From Hyphomicrobiales bacterium (lineage in GTDB: Bacteria; Pseudomonadota; Alphaproteobacteria; Rhizobiales; Rhizobiaceae), in contig UBKJ01000034.1 in assembly GCA_900465915.1 (NCBI GenBank), positions 19,759-83,758 on the forward strand: a stretch of DNA of 64,000 nucleotides. The letters are read 5' to 3'. Both the position numbers and the translations under genes were made by a program. Shown one piece after another: positions 29,743 through 38,628 of the stretch; position 1 is the stretch's first letter; each line of letters begins with the position of its first letter. The notes beneath the pieces were generated by a model, which worked only from the letters and a program-made list of their open reading frames with translations, had not been told where the DNA came from and ran no database searches.

Positions 29743-30846
29743 TCATTCCGTCCAGTAGGTTCCATCCAGCGGGACGGCCATGAGATCGTTCAATTCTTTG
29801 CGCGTCGCGTCAACATCCAGTTCCTTGAACAGGTCGGGATGCGTCCATTTGGCCAGAAGCTCCAGCGCCAATATGTCGAGGGGCGAGCTGAACAATTGCT
29901 GCGAAATCCCGTGCGTGGCGCCCTTCTTGACCGCCGGCAGCAGCGACACGCCCGGCCGCGCCAGCAGCGCCTGCATCGACTGGCGGGTGGTTTCCGCGTC
30001 GAAATGCGGGCCGATCAGCAGGCCGGCGCGCGCCTTCATATATTCGCCGCCGCTGGCGATATAGACGTCCGGCTTGGCCGAGACCACATATTCGAGGTTC
30101 AACTGGCCGAAGGGCTTGTTCCCCAATATGTCGCCGATATTGCGGGCGCGCACGAAGTGCAGGAACTTGCCGAGGCCGGCCGCGCCCGGCGAATTGCAGC
30201 ACGCCTCGCGGGTGGAGGCGTGCGTCTCCATGAACACGGCCGGGCGGGCGTCGTCCGCCACATTTGCCACCTTCTCCGCGACGGCCGCGCGATATTTCCG
30301 GCGCAGCGCCACGACGCGCCCGGCCTGCGCCTCGCGGCCGATGGCCTTGCCGACGATCTCCAGGCTGCGGTCGGTGTTGGCGAGCGGATCGGCGACGAAA
30401 TCGACGAAGATCACCGGCACGCCGGCCTGGTCGAGCTGGCGCAATTGCTGCTCGGCCGGCCGCGAATAGACCGAGAGCAGCACCGCGTCGGGATGGACGG
30501 CCAATATCTGCTCGGCGTTGACGCCTTGCGCGTTGCTGCCCGATTTGGGCAGGCTGTCGATCTGCGGAAAGCGCGCGCGATAGCCGGCGTAAAGCTCGCG
30601 CCCGAAACGATCGACGTCGTGCGGCCAGGCCGCGACCAGCCCGACCGGATCGTCGGAGAGGAAGGACAGCGCGACGATCATCCGGCCGTCGTCGACCACC
30701 AGCCGCTTCGCCGGCGCGGGCAGCGTGACGGCGCGGCCCTTGAGGTCCTGCAGAACGACCTCCGCCTCGGCGCTTGCGGCGCCGAGGGCGAAGGCCAGCG
30801 CCGCGAGCGCGGCGGCGAAGAGCGGCCGGACGAGGCGCGTCACCAT
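29743..30846 (-). CDS. Iron-siderophore periplasmic binding protein
   Basis: A 367-residue FepB/BtuF-type (class III) binding protein. A signal peptide covers about residues 1-28 (ending GAASAEA). The mature part begins with the typical VVLQDLKGRAVTLPAPAKRLVV and has two lobes joined by a long helix. It shuttles ferric siderophore from the TonB receptor to the permease. Its ATG overlaps the end of the receptor gene by 7 bases. A longer open frame upstream lies inside the receptor gene and is not real. Confidence 0.88.
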   Translation of the reverse strand: MVTRLVRPLFAAALAALAFALGAASAEAEVVLQDLKGRAVTLPAPAKRLVVDDGRMIVALSFLSDDPVGLVAAWPHDVDRFGRELYAGYRARFPQIDSLPKSGSNAQGVNAEQILAVHPDAVLLSVYSRPAEQQLRQLDQAGVPVIFVDFVADPLANTDRSLEIVGKAIGREAQAGRVVALRRKYRAAVAEKVANVADDARPAVFMETHASTREACCNSPGAAGLGKFLHFVRARNIGDILGNKPFGQLNLEYVVSAKPDVYIASGGEYMKARAGLLIGPHFDAETTRQSMQALLARPGVSLLPAVKKGATHGISQQLFSSPLDILALELLAKWTHPDLFKELDVDATRKELNDLMAVPLDGTYWTE

Positions 30847-33074
30847 TTGTAGCTCGTCGTGGCCATGACGGAGCGGCCCGTGCCGTAGAAGCACTGGTAG
30901 GCGGAGGCGCATGCCGAGACGAAGCGCTTGTCGAACAGGTTGGTCGCGCTGACCGCCAGCTTCAGGCCCTTGTATTTGGGGTCGAAATTGCCGAAGTCGT
31001 AGCTGATCGAGGCGTCGACCAGCGTATAGGCCGGCACTTTCATCGCCTTGGTGTTGGCGGCGTCGCCGTTGGTCTGGCCCATGTAGCGCACGCCGCCGCC
31101 GATGTTCAGGCCTTCCAGCGCGCCGCGGTCGATGGTGTAGTCGGCCCACAGGCTGGCCATGTTGCGGGGCGCGCCGACCGGGGTCTTGCCCAGCGTGGTC
31201 GCCACGTTGCTCTTGGTCACCTCGACGTCGGCGTAGGTGTAGGCGGCGCTGAGGTTGAAGCCGTCGAAGACCGCGACCTTGGCGCCCAGCTCGACGCCGC
31301 GCGAGCGCACTTCGCCGGTCTGCGTCTGGCAGGTGGAGGAGGAGCAGCCGGTGTTCGACCCGGTGTGCTCGAGGTCGGTGGTCAGCACGTTCTGCTGGGT
31401 CAGGTCGTAGAGGGCCACGGTGAACAGGCCGTCGAAGCCGGTCGGCTGGTATTTCAGGCCCACCTCGTATTGCTGCGCCGTGGTCGGCTCGAACGGAACG
31501 CCGCCATAGCCCGTGCCCATGGTCGGGTCGAAGGAGGTGGAGTAGCTGGCGTAGGGCGCAAGGCCGTTGTCGAATTCGTAGAGCAGGCCCGCCTTCCAGG
31601 TGAAGGCGTGGTCATGGGTCTCGACGTCCTTGGTCGCGCCGCTGGCGAGCGTCGTGGTGGTGCTGTCGATCGACGACCAGTCGTTGCGGCCGGCCAGCAC
31701 GAAATGCCAGTTGTCGATCGTCATCTGGTCCTGCGCGTAGAGGCCGAGCTGGCGGCGGGTCTGGTCCTGCCGCGAGGTCAGCGTCACGGTGGGCGCGCTT
31801 TCATAGACCGGGTCGAGATAATTGATATAGGTGGTGGGGCCGTTGCCATAGGTCGACTGCGCGTCGACCCACTGGTAGTCGAGGCCCATCAGCACCTTGT
31901 GCTGCAGCGGCCCGGTGTCGAAATCGGCCTCGGCCTGGTTGTCCACGGCCAGCGCGTCGAACTTCTCGATATAATGCGTCGACTGGCGGCCGAGGCAGAG
32001 ATAGGCGATGCCGCCGCATTTGGCCGCCGCCGCCCAGGCGTTGGCGTTGGGCACGACCGAATAGGCCTTGAACTCGGTCTCGTCATGCATGTAGCGCAGG
32101 TTCTGGCGGAAGGTCCAGACATCGTCCAGGCGATGCTCCAACTCGTAGCCGATGCTGGTCTGCCGGCGGGTGAAGCTGTTGTAATTGGGGTTGCCGCTGA
32201 AGAAGTCGTAAGGAATGCGGCCGTTCGGATTGGCCTGCAGCGTGCCCAGCGCCGGCATCCAGTTGGTCTGCACCGACTTCGGATCGTAGGTGTAGCTGCC
32301 CTTGACCGTCAGCGTGGTGTCGGCGTCCGGCGACCAGGTCACCGACGGCGCGATGGCCAGGCGCTCGGAGCGCGAATAGTCGACGTCGAGGTCGTAGAGA
32401 CGCCCAACGCCCGTCAGGCGGTAGAGCAGGCTGCCGTCCTGGTCGAGCGGGCCGGTGAAGTCGAAGCCGGACTCGACGCGGTTGTTATTGCCGAAGCGCG
32501 CGAACACCTCGTGCGAGGCCTCCGCCTCCGGCTCCTTGCTGACCAGGTTGACGATGCCGCCGGGATTGCCCGAGCCGTACAGCACCGAGGACGGGCCGCG
32601 CACCACCTCGATGCGGTCGAGGAAATAGGGATCGATGGAGGGGATGTTGTAGTTGAGGCCGGCAGGCAGGCGCAGCCCGTCCCAGTAATGGACGTAATTG
32701 GCGTTGCCGCCGAAACCGCCGAAGCCGCGGATATAGAGATTGTCGAAGCGGTCGCCCGGGCGCGAGCCGATGGTGACGCCGGGCTCGTAGAGCAGCGCGT
32801 TGGCGACGGTGGTGGCGCCGCGCTTCTCCGCCTGCTCGCTGGTGACCACGGAGACGGATTGCGGCGTCTCGATGATCGGCGTGGCGGTCTTGGAGCCGGC
32901 GCGGGCCTGCTTGGCCACCGGACCCTTGTCCTTGGCCGCGCCGCCTTTCGCTGCGTCCGTCTTGACCGTGATGGTGTCCAGATTCACCGCGCCCTGCTCT
33001 TCGGCCGACGCCGTCGCCGCCGCGAAAAGCCCCAACGATCCTACCAGCCCCGCAATAAAGACCCTGTCGCCCAT
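30840..33074 (-). CDS. TonB-dependent siderophore receptor
   Basis: A 744-residue outer-membrane receptor. Signal peptide about 1-24 (ending ATASA), a TonB-box-like DTITV near residue 33, a plug domain (about 65-175 with PQSVSVVT and RIEVVRGPSSVLYGSGNPGG) and a 22-strand barrel ending in the aromatic SYKW. Sequence style resembles FpvA/FhuA-type ferric siderophore receptors. It is first in an operon with the binding protein and esterase, and is divergent from an AraC regulator. A RirA-type iron box lies 46-70 bases upstream of its start. Confidence 0.93.
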   Translation of the reverse strand: MGDRVFIAGLVGSLGLFAAATASAEEQGAVNLDTITVKTDAAKGGAAKDKGPVAKQARAGSKTATPIIETPQSVSVVTSEQAEKRGATTVANALLYEPGVTIGSRPGDRFDNLYIRGFGGFGGNANYVHYWDGLRLPAGLNYNIPSIDPYFLDRIEVVRGPSSVLYGSGNPGGIVNLVSKEPEAEASHEVFARFGNNNRVESGFDFTGPLDQDGSLLYRLTGVGRLYDLDVDYSRSERLAIAPSVTWSPDADTTLTVKGSYTYDPKSVQTNWMPALGTLQANPNGRIPYDFFSGNPNYNSFTRRQTSIGYELEHRLDDVWTFRQNLRYMHDETEFKAYSVVPNANAWAAAAKCGGIAYLCLGRQSTHYIEKFDALAVDNQAEADFDTGPLQHKVLMGLDYQWVDAQSTYGNGPTTYINYLDPVYESAPTVTLTSRQDQTRRQLGLYAQDQMTIDNWHFVLAGRNDWSSIDSTTTTLASGATKDVETHDHAFTWKAGLLYEFDNGLAPYASYSTSFDPTMGTGYGGVPFEPTTAQQYEVGLKYQPTGFDGLFTVALYDLTQQNVLTTDLEHTGSNTGCSSSTCQTQTGEVRSRGVELGAKVAVFDGFNLSAAYTYADVEVTKSNVATTLGKTPVGAPRNMASLWADYTIDRGALEGLNIGGGVRYMGQTNGDAANTKAMKVPAYTLVDASISYDFGNFDPKYKGLKLAVSATNLFDKRFVSACASAYQCFYGTGRSVMATTSYKW

Positions 33075-33119
33075 TGTCCCTCTCGATCACCAGCCTTACA
33101 GGCCGGCCCGCATCCGGAT

Positions 33120-33144
33120 AAATATGATGGAAATAGTCATATTT
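33120..33144. promoter_or_regulatory. IRO-type iron box (TGA-N9-TCA)
   Basis: An 8-base perfect inverted repeat, AAATATGA and TCATATTT, with a 9-base spacer. The core is TGA at 33125-33127, nine bases, TCA at 33137-33139, which is the published consensus of the iron-responsive operator bound by RirA in rhizobia. It lies 46 bases before the TonB receptor start, between that gene and the AraC gene, so iron repletion would repress one or both. Confidence 0.7.
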
Positions 33145-33264
33145 TCGCGTTATAGTGAAATGCGGCGGGAAGGCTACCGCGAAGTTGTTTGCGCAAGCGC
33201 CATATTTGTTTGCGGCCGCCTCGCCCCCGGCTTCGCGGGGTTGAAAATCGGATAGGCTCGCTGG

Positions 33265-34239
33265 ATGAACTCCGTCGTGAAAGCGCATGAATTTTTCGGC
33301 CAGATGCAGGCCGGGAACCGTTCGTTCCGCCTGCTGAACTCCAACATCGAGTCCGACCGGACCCTGCTCAAGGGCACCTTCACCAAGACCCGCATCCGGC
33401 AGGGGCTGACGGTCCATTATTCGGACGTCACCAATCTCTGCGACCTGCAGACCGAGACCGAGGCGCCGCCGCATCTGGGCATAAAGCTGTTTTTCTGCGG
33501 CAGCGTCACCGCGAGCATCGGCGACCGCGACATCCCGATGCCGCTGCGCCAGGCGCCGGGACGGTGGATTCCCTCCGCGACCCTGTTCCACCAGAAGGAG
33601 CCGGAGCTGTTCCGCCGCCATGCCGAGATCGGCGAAAGGGTGCGCAAGCTCACCATCAAGATCATGCCCGACTGGCTCGAATCCGGCGACGTGTTCGGCC
33701 ATTCGGGCGCCGGCGGCCTGCGCCGCTTCATGGCGGAGAAGCTTTCGGCAAGGTCGTGGACGCCGAGCCCCTCCCTGCTTGCGCTCGCCGAACAGGCGAT
33801 CCGGCCGCCGGTGTTCGAGGCGCATCTCAACCATCTTTACATGGAAAGCCGTATCCTCGGCGTCATCGCCGAGGCCTTCGCGCTGCTGGCCGACAGCGCC
33901 GCCGACGGCCGGACCAGCCTCAGCGTCATGGAGCGCAAGCGGCTCTCGCAGGCGGAGGAGTTGCTGCGCAACACGCCGGGCGTGCCGCCGGTGGAGGAGA
34001 TCGCCGCCCGCGTCGGCGTCAGCGTCAACACGCTGCAGCGGCTTTTCCACGCCGGCCACGGAACCAGCGTCTTCCACTATGTGCGGATGCGCAAGCTGGA
34101 GCAGGCGCGGCTGGCGCTCGAGAACGAGGGCGTCTCCATCGCCCAGGCCGCCTATGTCGCCGGCTACACCAGCTCGGCCAATTTCTCGACCGCCTTCAAG
34201 CGCCGATACGGCTTTACGCCCAAACAAAGCCGGCGCTGA
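33265..34239 (+). CDS. AraC-family regulator (PchR-like)
   Basis: A 324-residue regulator with a C-terminal double helix-turn-helix (about 225-324, with EEIAARVGVSVNTLQRLF and AAYVAGYTSSANFSTAFKRRYGFTP). The N-terminal half resembles the siderophore-sensing part of PchR-type activators. It is divergent from the TonB receptor gene and probably activates it when ferric siderophore is present, under iron control by the shared box. The start has no strong ribosome site, but no better in-frame start is seen. Confidence 0.88.
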   Translation: MNSVVKAHEFFGQMQAGNRSFRLLNSNIESDRTLLKGTFTKTRIRQGLTVHYSDVTNLCDLQTETEAPPHLGIKLFFCGSVTASIGDRDIPMPLRQAPGRWIPSATLFHQKEPELFRRHAEIGERVRKLTIKIMPDWLESGDVFGHSGAGGLRRFMAEKLSARSWTPSPSLLALAEQAIRPPVFEAHLNHLYMESRILGVIAEAFALLADSAADGRTSLSVMERKRLSQAEELLRNTPGVPPVEEIAARVGVSVNTLQRLFHAGHGTSVFHYVRMRKLEQARLALENEGVSIAQAAYVAGYTSSANFSTAFKRRYGFTPKQSRR

Positions 34240-34295
34240 CGGAACCAAGCGGCGCGCAAGAGGTTATTCTCTTTCGTCCACGAGGAGGACGTCCC

Positions 34296-35096
34296 ATGCC
34301 GCACGCCTTCTGGAAAGGCTATCTGAAACTGTCGCTCGTCACCTGCGCGGTGGAGCTTGCGCCCGCCACCAGCGACAGCGAGAAAGTGCGCTTCCACACG
34401 CTCAACGAAAAGACCGGCGCCCGCGTCGTCAGCCGCTACGTGGATTCGGTGACGCACAAGCCGGTCCGCGACGAGGACCAGGCCAAGGGCTTCGAGAAAG
34501 CCAACGGCGACTATGTCGTCCTCGACGACGAGGAGCTGGACTCCGTCGCGCTGGAAAGCACGCGCACCATCGACATCGACAAGTTCGTCCCGCGCGACAG
34601 TATGGGCTGGATCTGGTACGACAAGCCGCATTATCTCAGCCCCGCCGACAAGGTGGGGCAGGAAGCCTTCGCCGTCATCCGCGAGGCGATGGAGAAGAGC
34701 AAGGTCTGCGGGCTGGCGCGGCTGGTCATGTACCGGCGCGAAAGGGCCGTGCTCCTGGAGCCGCGCGGCAAGGGCATCGTCCTGTGGACGCTGCGCTTCG
34801 GCGACGAGGTGCGCAGGGAGGACGATTATTTTTCCGGCATAGACGGAAGCGCGCCGGAAAAGCAGCTGCTGACCATGGTGCGCAAACTGATCAAGGACCG
34901 CACCGAGGGCTGGAACCCGGATTTCCTGCAGGACCCGGTGCAGAAGAACCTCAAATCCATGATCGCCGCCAAGAAGAAAAAGCGCAAGGCCGCTCCCAAG
35001 AAGGCGAGCGAGCCGGCTCCGCCGACCGGCGGCAACGTCGTCAACATCATGGACGCGCTACGCAAAAGCCTCGCCAGGGAGAAGAAAGAGAAATAG
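34296..35096 (+). CDS. ku: Ku protein, non-homologous end joining
   Basis: A 266-residue bacterial Ku with the core beta-barrel (opening FWKGYLKLSLVTCAVEL) and a Lys-rich C-terminal tail (AAKKKKRKAAPKK). It binds broken DNA ends as a homodimer, or as a heterodimer with the second Ku, and recruits LigD. An AGGAGG site lies about 8 bases before the start. It converges on ligD with a 3-base gap, so it is expressed separately from the LigD-Ku operon. Confidence 0.93.
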   Translation: MPHAFWKGYLKLSLVTCAVELAPATSDSEKVRFHTLNEKTGARVVSRYVDSVTHKPVRDEDQAKGFEKANGDYVVLDDEELDSVALESTRTIDIDKFVPRDSMGWIWYDKPHYLSPADKVGQEAFAVIREAMEKSKVCGLARLVMYRRERAVLLEPRGKGIVLWTLRFGDEVRREDDYFSGIDGSAPEKQLLTMVRKLIKDRTEGWNPDFLQDPVQKNLKSMIAAKKKKRKAAPKKASEPAPPTGGNVVNIMDALRKSLAREKKEK

Positions 35097-35099
35097 CCG

Positions 35100-37604
35100 T
35101 TATTTCTTGAATTTCGGCAGCGGCTTCTCCGCCTTGCGGAAATCCCGCCACGGATCGCTTTTCAGCGCGGCCAGCCGCGCCGGCGTGTTGAGGATGGTGA
35201 AATGCGCCGGGCCGATGGCGGGCGTCGCTTCGTCCCAGGCCAGCGGCATGGAGACGGCGGCGCCGGGACGGGCGCGCGGCGAATAGGGCGCCACCGCCGT
35301 CATGCCGCGCTGGTTGCGCAAATAGTCGATCAGGATCTTGCCCTTGCGCTTGGCCTTGGAGATGGTCGAGACGTAGCGGTCGGGACTGTCCGCCGCCATT
35401 GCGTCGGCGATGGCCTTGGTGAAGGTTTTCAGCGCGTCCCAATCGGCCTTGGGCTTCAGCGGCGCCGTCACATGCAGGCCCTTGCCGCCGGAGGTCTTGA
35501 CGAAGGGCGTCAGGCCTAGCCGCTCCAGCCGCTCCTTGATCTCGAAGGCGGCCTCCACCACGCGCGGCCAGGCGACGCCCTCGCCCGGATCGAGGTCCAT
35601 GGTCAGGATGTCCGGCAGCTCCCAGTTCTTCAGCGTCGAGCCCCAGGGATGGACTTCCAGCGTCCCGGCCTGCACCAGGCCGATCAGCCCGTCGAAGTCC
35701 TCGATGCTGATATAGGGCTCCTCGTCCTTGTCCTGCGGGTCCTGGACTTCCAGTATATGCTCGTTCAGCCCCTTCCAGGCGTGCTTCTGGAAGAAATGCT
35801 CGCCCTCGATCCCGGTCGGGCAGCGCAGCAGCGCCAGCGGCCGGTTGACGATGAAGGGTTCGATGCGCGGCCAGACCTCGGCGTAATAATCCGCCAGCCC
35901 CTGCTTGGTGACGCCTTCCTCGGGCCAGTAAACCCTGTCCGGATGGGTGAGTTTCACGTCGGCCTCCTTGACTGGTGGATGGGAAGCGGCGTCGGGCGCG
36001 GCCTGTTTCTCCCACGTCACGTCCTTGGCGAGCTTGTCTTCGCGCAGCCCACGAAAGGCGGCGTGGCGCAGCCTCCTGTCCGCCGTCCAGGCGCGGAACT
36101 CGACTTCGGCCACCAGCTCCGGCGCGACGAAGCGCACGCCGCGCCGCTCGTCGGCGGTCAGCGGCGCGGCGAAGGGGCTTTCGTCCCGCCGCATGGCGTC
36201 GAGCCGCTTGTAGAGCGCCTTGGCGGTCTTGACCGAAAAGCCCGTCCCGACGCGGCCGACCGGGACCAGCCCGGCCTCGTCCTGCACGCCCAGAAGCAGC
36301 GAGCCGATCGCGCCGCGCATCGCCGTCGACGGGACATAGCCGGCGACGACGAATTCCTGCCGGCCGATGCATTTCGACTTGCGCCAGTCGCCGCTGCGCC
36401 CGCTCTTATAGGGCGCGTCCTTGAGCTTGGAGACGATCCCCTCCAGCCCCAGCCCGCAGGCGCCTTTCAGCACCGCGTCGCCGTCGGCGTCGAAGGCCTC
36501 GCTGAAGCGCAGTTTCGACGCGGGCCTGGAAAGCAGCGCCTCCAGCCGCGCCTTGCGCTCGGACAGCACGGCCTGCCGGAGATCGTGGCCGTCGAGATAG
36601 AGAAGGTCGAACAGGTAATAGGCGAAGCGGTCCGTCCGCCCCTCGCTGAGATCGCTTTGCAGCGAGGCGAAATCCGAAAGGCCGGACGCGTTCTCGACCA
36701 CGATCTCGCCGTCGAGAGCCGCGCTTTCCACCCCCAGCGCCAGAAGGTCGTCGACGATCGGCCGGCCGAATTTTTCCGTCCAGTCGAGCCCGCCGCGCGA
36801 ATAGAGCGTGACCTCGCCGTCCTCGACATGGGCCTGGATGCGATAGCCGTCGAACTTGATCTCGTGCAGCCAGCGCGCGCCCTCGGGCGCGGCGGAAACC
36901 AGCGTCGCCAGCTCCGGCTCGATGAAATTCGGCGTCGGCGTCTTTTTCGCGTCCTTGGGAAGCGGCACGCTCGCGGCTTTCTTCGGCGCCGGCTTTTTGC
37001 GGATCGGCCCGGTCTTCGACGACCAGCCCGGCTCCTCGCCCTCGACGTCGGCGATGCCGCGGCCGGTCTTGACCGATTGCGGCCGCTCCTCGAGAATGTC
37101 GGGATCGCCCGGCGTGCGGGCGAATTCGTCCTCGCCCTTGATCAGCAGCCAGTTCTCGCGCTTCTCGCCCGGCTTTCCGTGCATGCGCACCAGATGCCAG
37201 CGGCCTTTCAGCTTCTCGCCGTCCAGCTCGAATTCCAGATGACCTTTTCTGTATTGCTTGTGCGGATCGCCCAGCGGCGTCCAGCGGCCCGTGTCCCACA
37301 CGATCACCGTGCCGCCGCCATATTCCCCCTTGGGAATGGTCCCCTCGAAACCGGCATAATTGAGCGGATGGTCCTCGACATGCACGGCCAGCCGCTTTTC
37401 GCCCGGAACCAGGCTGGGGCCGCGTGTGACGGCCCAGCTTTTCAGCACACCATCCATCTCCAGCCGGAAATCGTAATGCAGCCGGCGCGCGTCGTGCTTC
37501 TGGACGACGAACAGGTCGCCCTTCGTCCGCGCCGCCTCGCCGCGCGGCTCCTTGGTCAGGCTGAAATCGCGTTTGCGGTTGTAGGTTTCGAGCGGCTGGC
37601 CCAT
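35100..37604 (-). CDS. ligD: LigD, multifunctional NHEJ DNA ligase
   Basis: An 834-residue protein with three enzyme domains in the order seen in Pseudomonas and rhizobial LigD. First a 3'-phosphoesterase (about 30-190, HDARRLHYDFRLE at 37-49), then the ATP-dependent ligase with nucleotidyl Lys250 in EIKFDGYR, then the primase-type polymerase with catalytic Asp670 and Asp672 in MDLDPGEG. It processes, fills and seals double-strand breaks held by Ku. The start MGQPLE follows the Ku2 stop by 2 bases; upstream open frame lies inside the Ku2 gene. Confidence 0.95.
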   Translation of the reverse strand: MGQPLETYNRKRDFSLTKEPRGEAARTKGDLFVVQKHDARRLHYDFRLEMDGVLKSWAVTRGPSLVPGEKRLAVHVEDHPLNYAGFEGTIPKGEYGGGTVIVWDTGRWTPLGDPHKQYRKGHLEFELDGEKLKGRWHLVRMHGKPGEKRENWLLIKGEDEFARTPGDPDILEERPQSVKTGRGIADVEGEEPGWSSKTGPIRKKPAPKKAASVPLPKDAKKTPTPNFIEPELATLVSAAPEGARWLHEIKFDGYRIQAHVEDGEVTLYSRGGLDWTEKFGRPIVDDLLALGVESAALDGEIVVENASGLSDFASLQSDLSEGRTDRFAYYLFDLLYLDGHDLRQAVLSERKARLEALLSRPASKLRFSEAFDADGDAVLKGACGLGLEGIVSKLKDAPYKSGRSGDWRKSKCIGRQEFVVAGYVPSTAMRGAIGSLLLGVQDEAGLVPVGRVGTGFSVKTAKALYKRLDAMRRDESPFAAPLTADERRGVRFVAPELVAEVEFRAWTADRRLRHAAFRGLREDKLAKDVTWEKQAAPDAASHPPVKEADVKLTHPDRVYWPEEGVTKQGLADYYAEVWPRIEPFIVNRPLALLRCPTGIEGEHFFQKHAWKGLNEHILEVQDPQDKDEEPYISIEDFDGLIGLVQAGTLEVHPWGSTLKNWELPDILTMDLDPGEGVAWPRVVEAAFEIKERLERLGLTPFVKTSGGKGLHVTAPLKPKADWDALKTFTKAIADAMAADSPDRYVSTISKAKRKGKILIDYLRNQRGMTAVAPYSPRARPGAAVSMPLAWDEATPAIGPAHFTILNTPARLAALKSDPWRDFRKAEKPLPKFKK

Positions 37605-37606
37605 GG

Positions 37607-38422
37607 TCAGCCCGCCTCGCGGGTCTTGCTCCCGCCCTTCGCCGCCTTGCCGGCCTTCGCGCCGGCGCTCTGGCGCAACGCCTCCTTGAGGTCGATGACC
37701 TGGGCGGCCTTCGGCGGCGCGCGCTTCCTGAGCGGCTTGCCCTCGATCTTGGTCTTGATCAGCTCGGCCAGCGCAGCGTCGTAGCGGTCGTCGAAGCCGG
37801 CCGGATCGAAGGAGCCTATCTTCGTCTCGATGATGTGCCTGGCCAGCGCCAGCATCTCCTTGTCGAACTTGAAGTCCGGCAGGCCCTCGAAGGCGGCGAC
37901 GGCGGAGCGCACCTCGTAGTCGAAATTGAGCGTGGTGGCGATCAGGCCCTCGTCCTGGACCCGGATCAGCACTTTGCGCGCGCGGCGGAAAAGCACCGCC
38001 TCGGCGATGGCCGCGACCTTTTCCGCCTTCATCCCCTCGCGCAGCAGCGCGAAGCTCTCGTCCTGATCGACTGGCGCCAGATAATAGGGCCGGTCGAGAT
38101 AGACGTCGTCGATCTCGTCGCATCTGACGAAGCAATCGACGTTCAGCACCTTGTCGCTTTCGGGGATGGCGGAGGCGATCTCCTCGTCGTCGAAGCTGAC
38201 ATAGTCGCCGGAGGGAAGTTCGTAGCCCTTCACCTGTTCCTCGCGGGGCACGGGCTTGCCGGTGTCGCTGTCGACGAATTCCCGGTTGAGGCGGGCGCCG
38301 GTCTTGCGGTTGACGAGATGGAACGAGACGCGCTCGGACGTCGACGCCGCCGTGTAGAGCGCGACGGGGCAGAGAAGCTCGCCGATCTTCAACTGGCCTT
38401 TCCAGTTCGCCCGTGGAGCCAT
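37607..38422 (-). CDS. ku: Second Ku protein
   Basis: A 271-residue Ku that is clearly different in sequence from the one at 34296 (opening WKGQLKIGELLCPVALYTAA) but has the same core fold. The C-terminal tail is basic and includes the SAGAKAGKAAKGG stretch. It is co-transcribed with ligD, 2 bases apart. Several rhizobia carry multiple Ku genes, with different pairs used under different conditions, so this may be a heterodimer partner or a condition-specific version. Confidence 0.92.
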   Translation of the reverse strand: MAPRANWKGQLKIGELLCPVALYTAASTSERVSFHLVNRKTGARLNREFVDSDTGKPVPREEQVKGYELPSGDYVSFDDEEIASAIPESDKVLNVDCFVRCDEIDDVYLDRPYYLAPVDQDESFALLREGMKAEKVAAIAEAVLFRRARKVLIRVQDEGLIATTLNFDYEVRSAVAAFEGLPDFKFDKEMLALARHIIETKIGSFDPAGFDDRYDAALAELIKTKIEGKPLRKRAPPKAAQVIDLKEALRQSAGAKAGKAAKGGSKTREAG

Positions 38423-38438
38423 GGTTCAAAACCCTCCG

Positions 38439-38561
38439 TCAGCCGCTGTCTTCCTGCGAGGTGTTCTCGCCGCCCCGCTTAAGATAGCGCGCATAGGCGA
38501 AGCCGCAAACGAGAAGAACGAGCGGCCCGGCGACAAGAATCCAGAACAGCAATCCGCCCAT
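38439..38561 (-). CDS. Small single-pass membrane protein, 40 residues
   Basis: A 40-codon frame: a hydrophobic helix at about residues 3-23 (GLLFWILVAGPLVLLVCGFA), then a basic YLKRG and an acidic polar tail. GGAAGGATAGG lies immediately in front of the ATG, a strong ribosome site. It is 16 bases upstream of the second Ku gene on the same strand, so it may lead the Ku2-LigD transcript. Function is unknown; it resembles many short envelope-stress or assembly proteins in overall shape only. Confidence 0.6.
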   Translation of the reverse strand: MGGLLFWILVAGPLVLLVCGFAYARYLKRGGENTSQEDSG

Positions 38562-38628
38562 CCTATCCTTCCTCGACGCCGCCCGGTGAGACAAACGCCC
38601 GCGGGAAGGTTAGGTTCCGCATGGGCGG

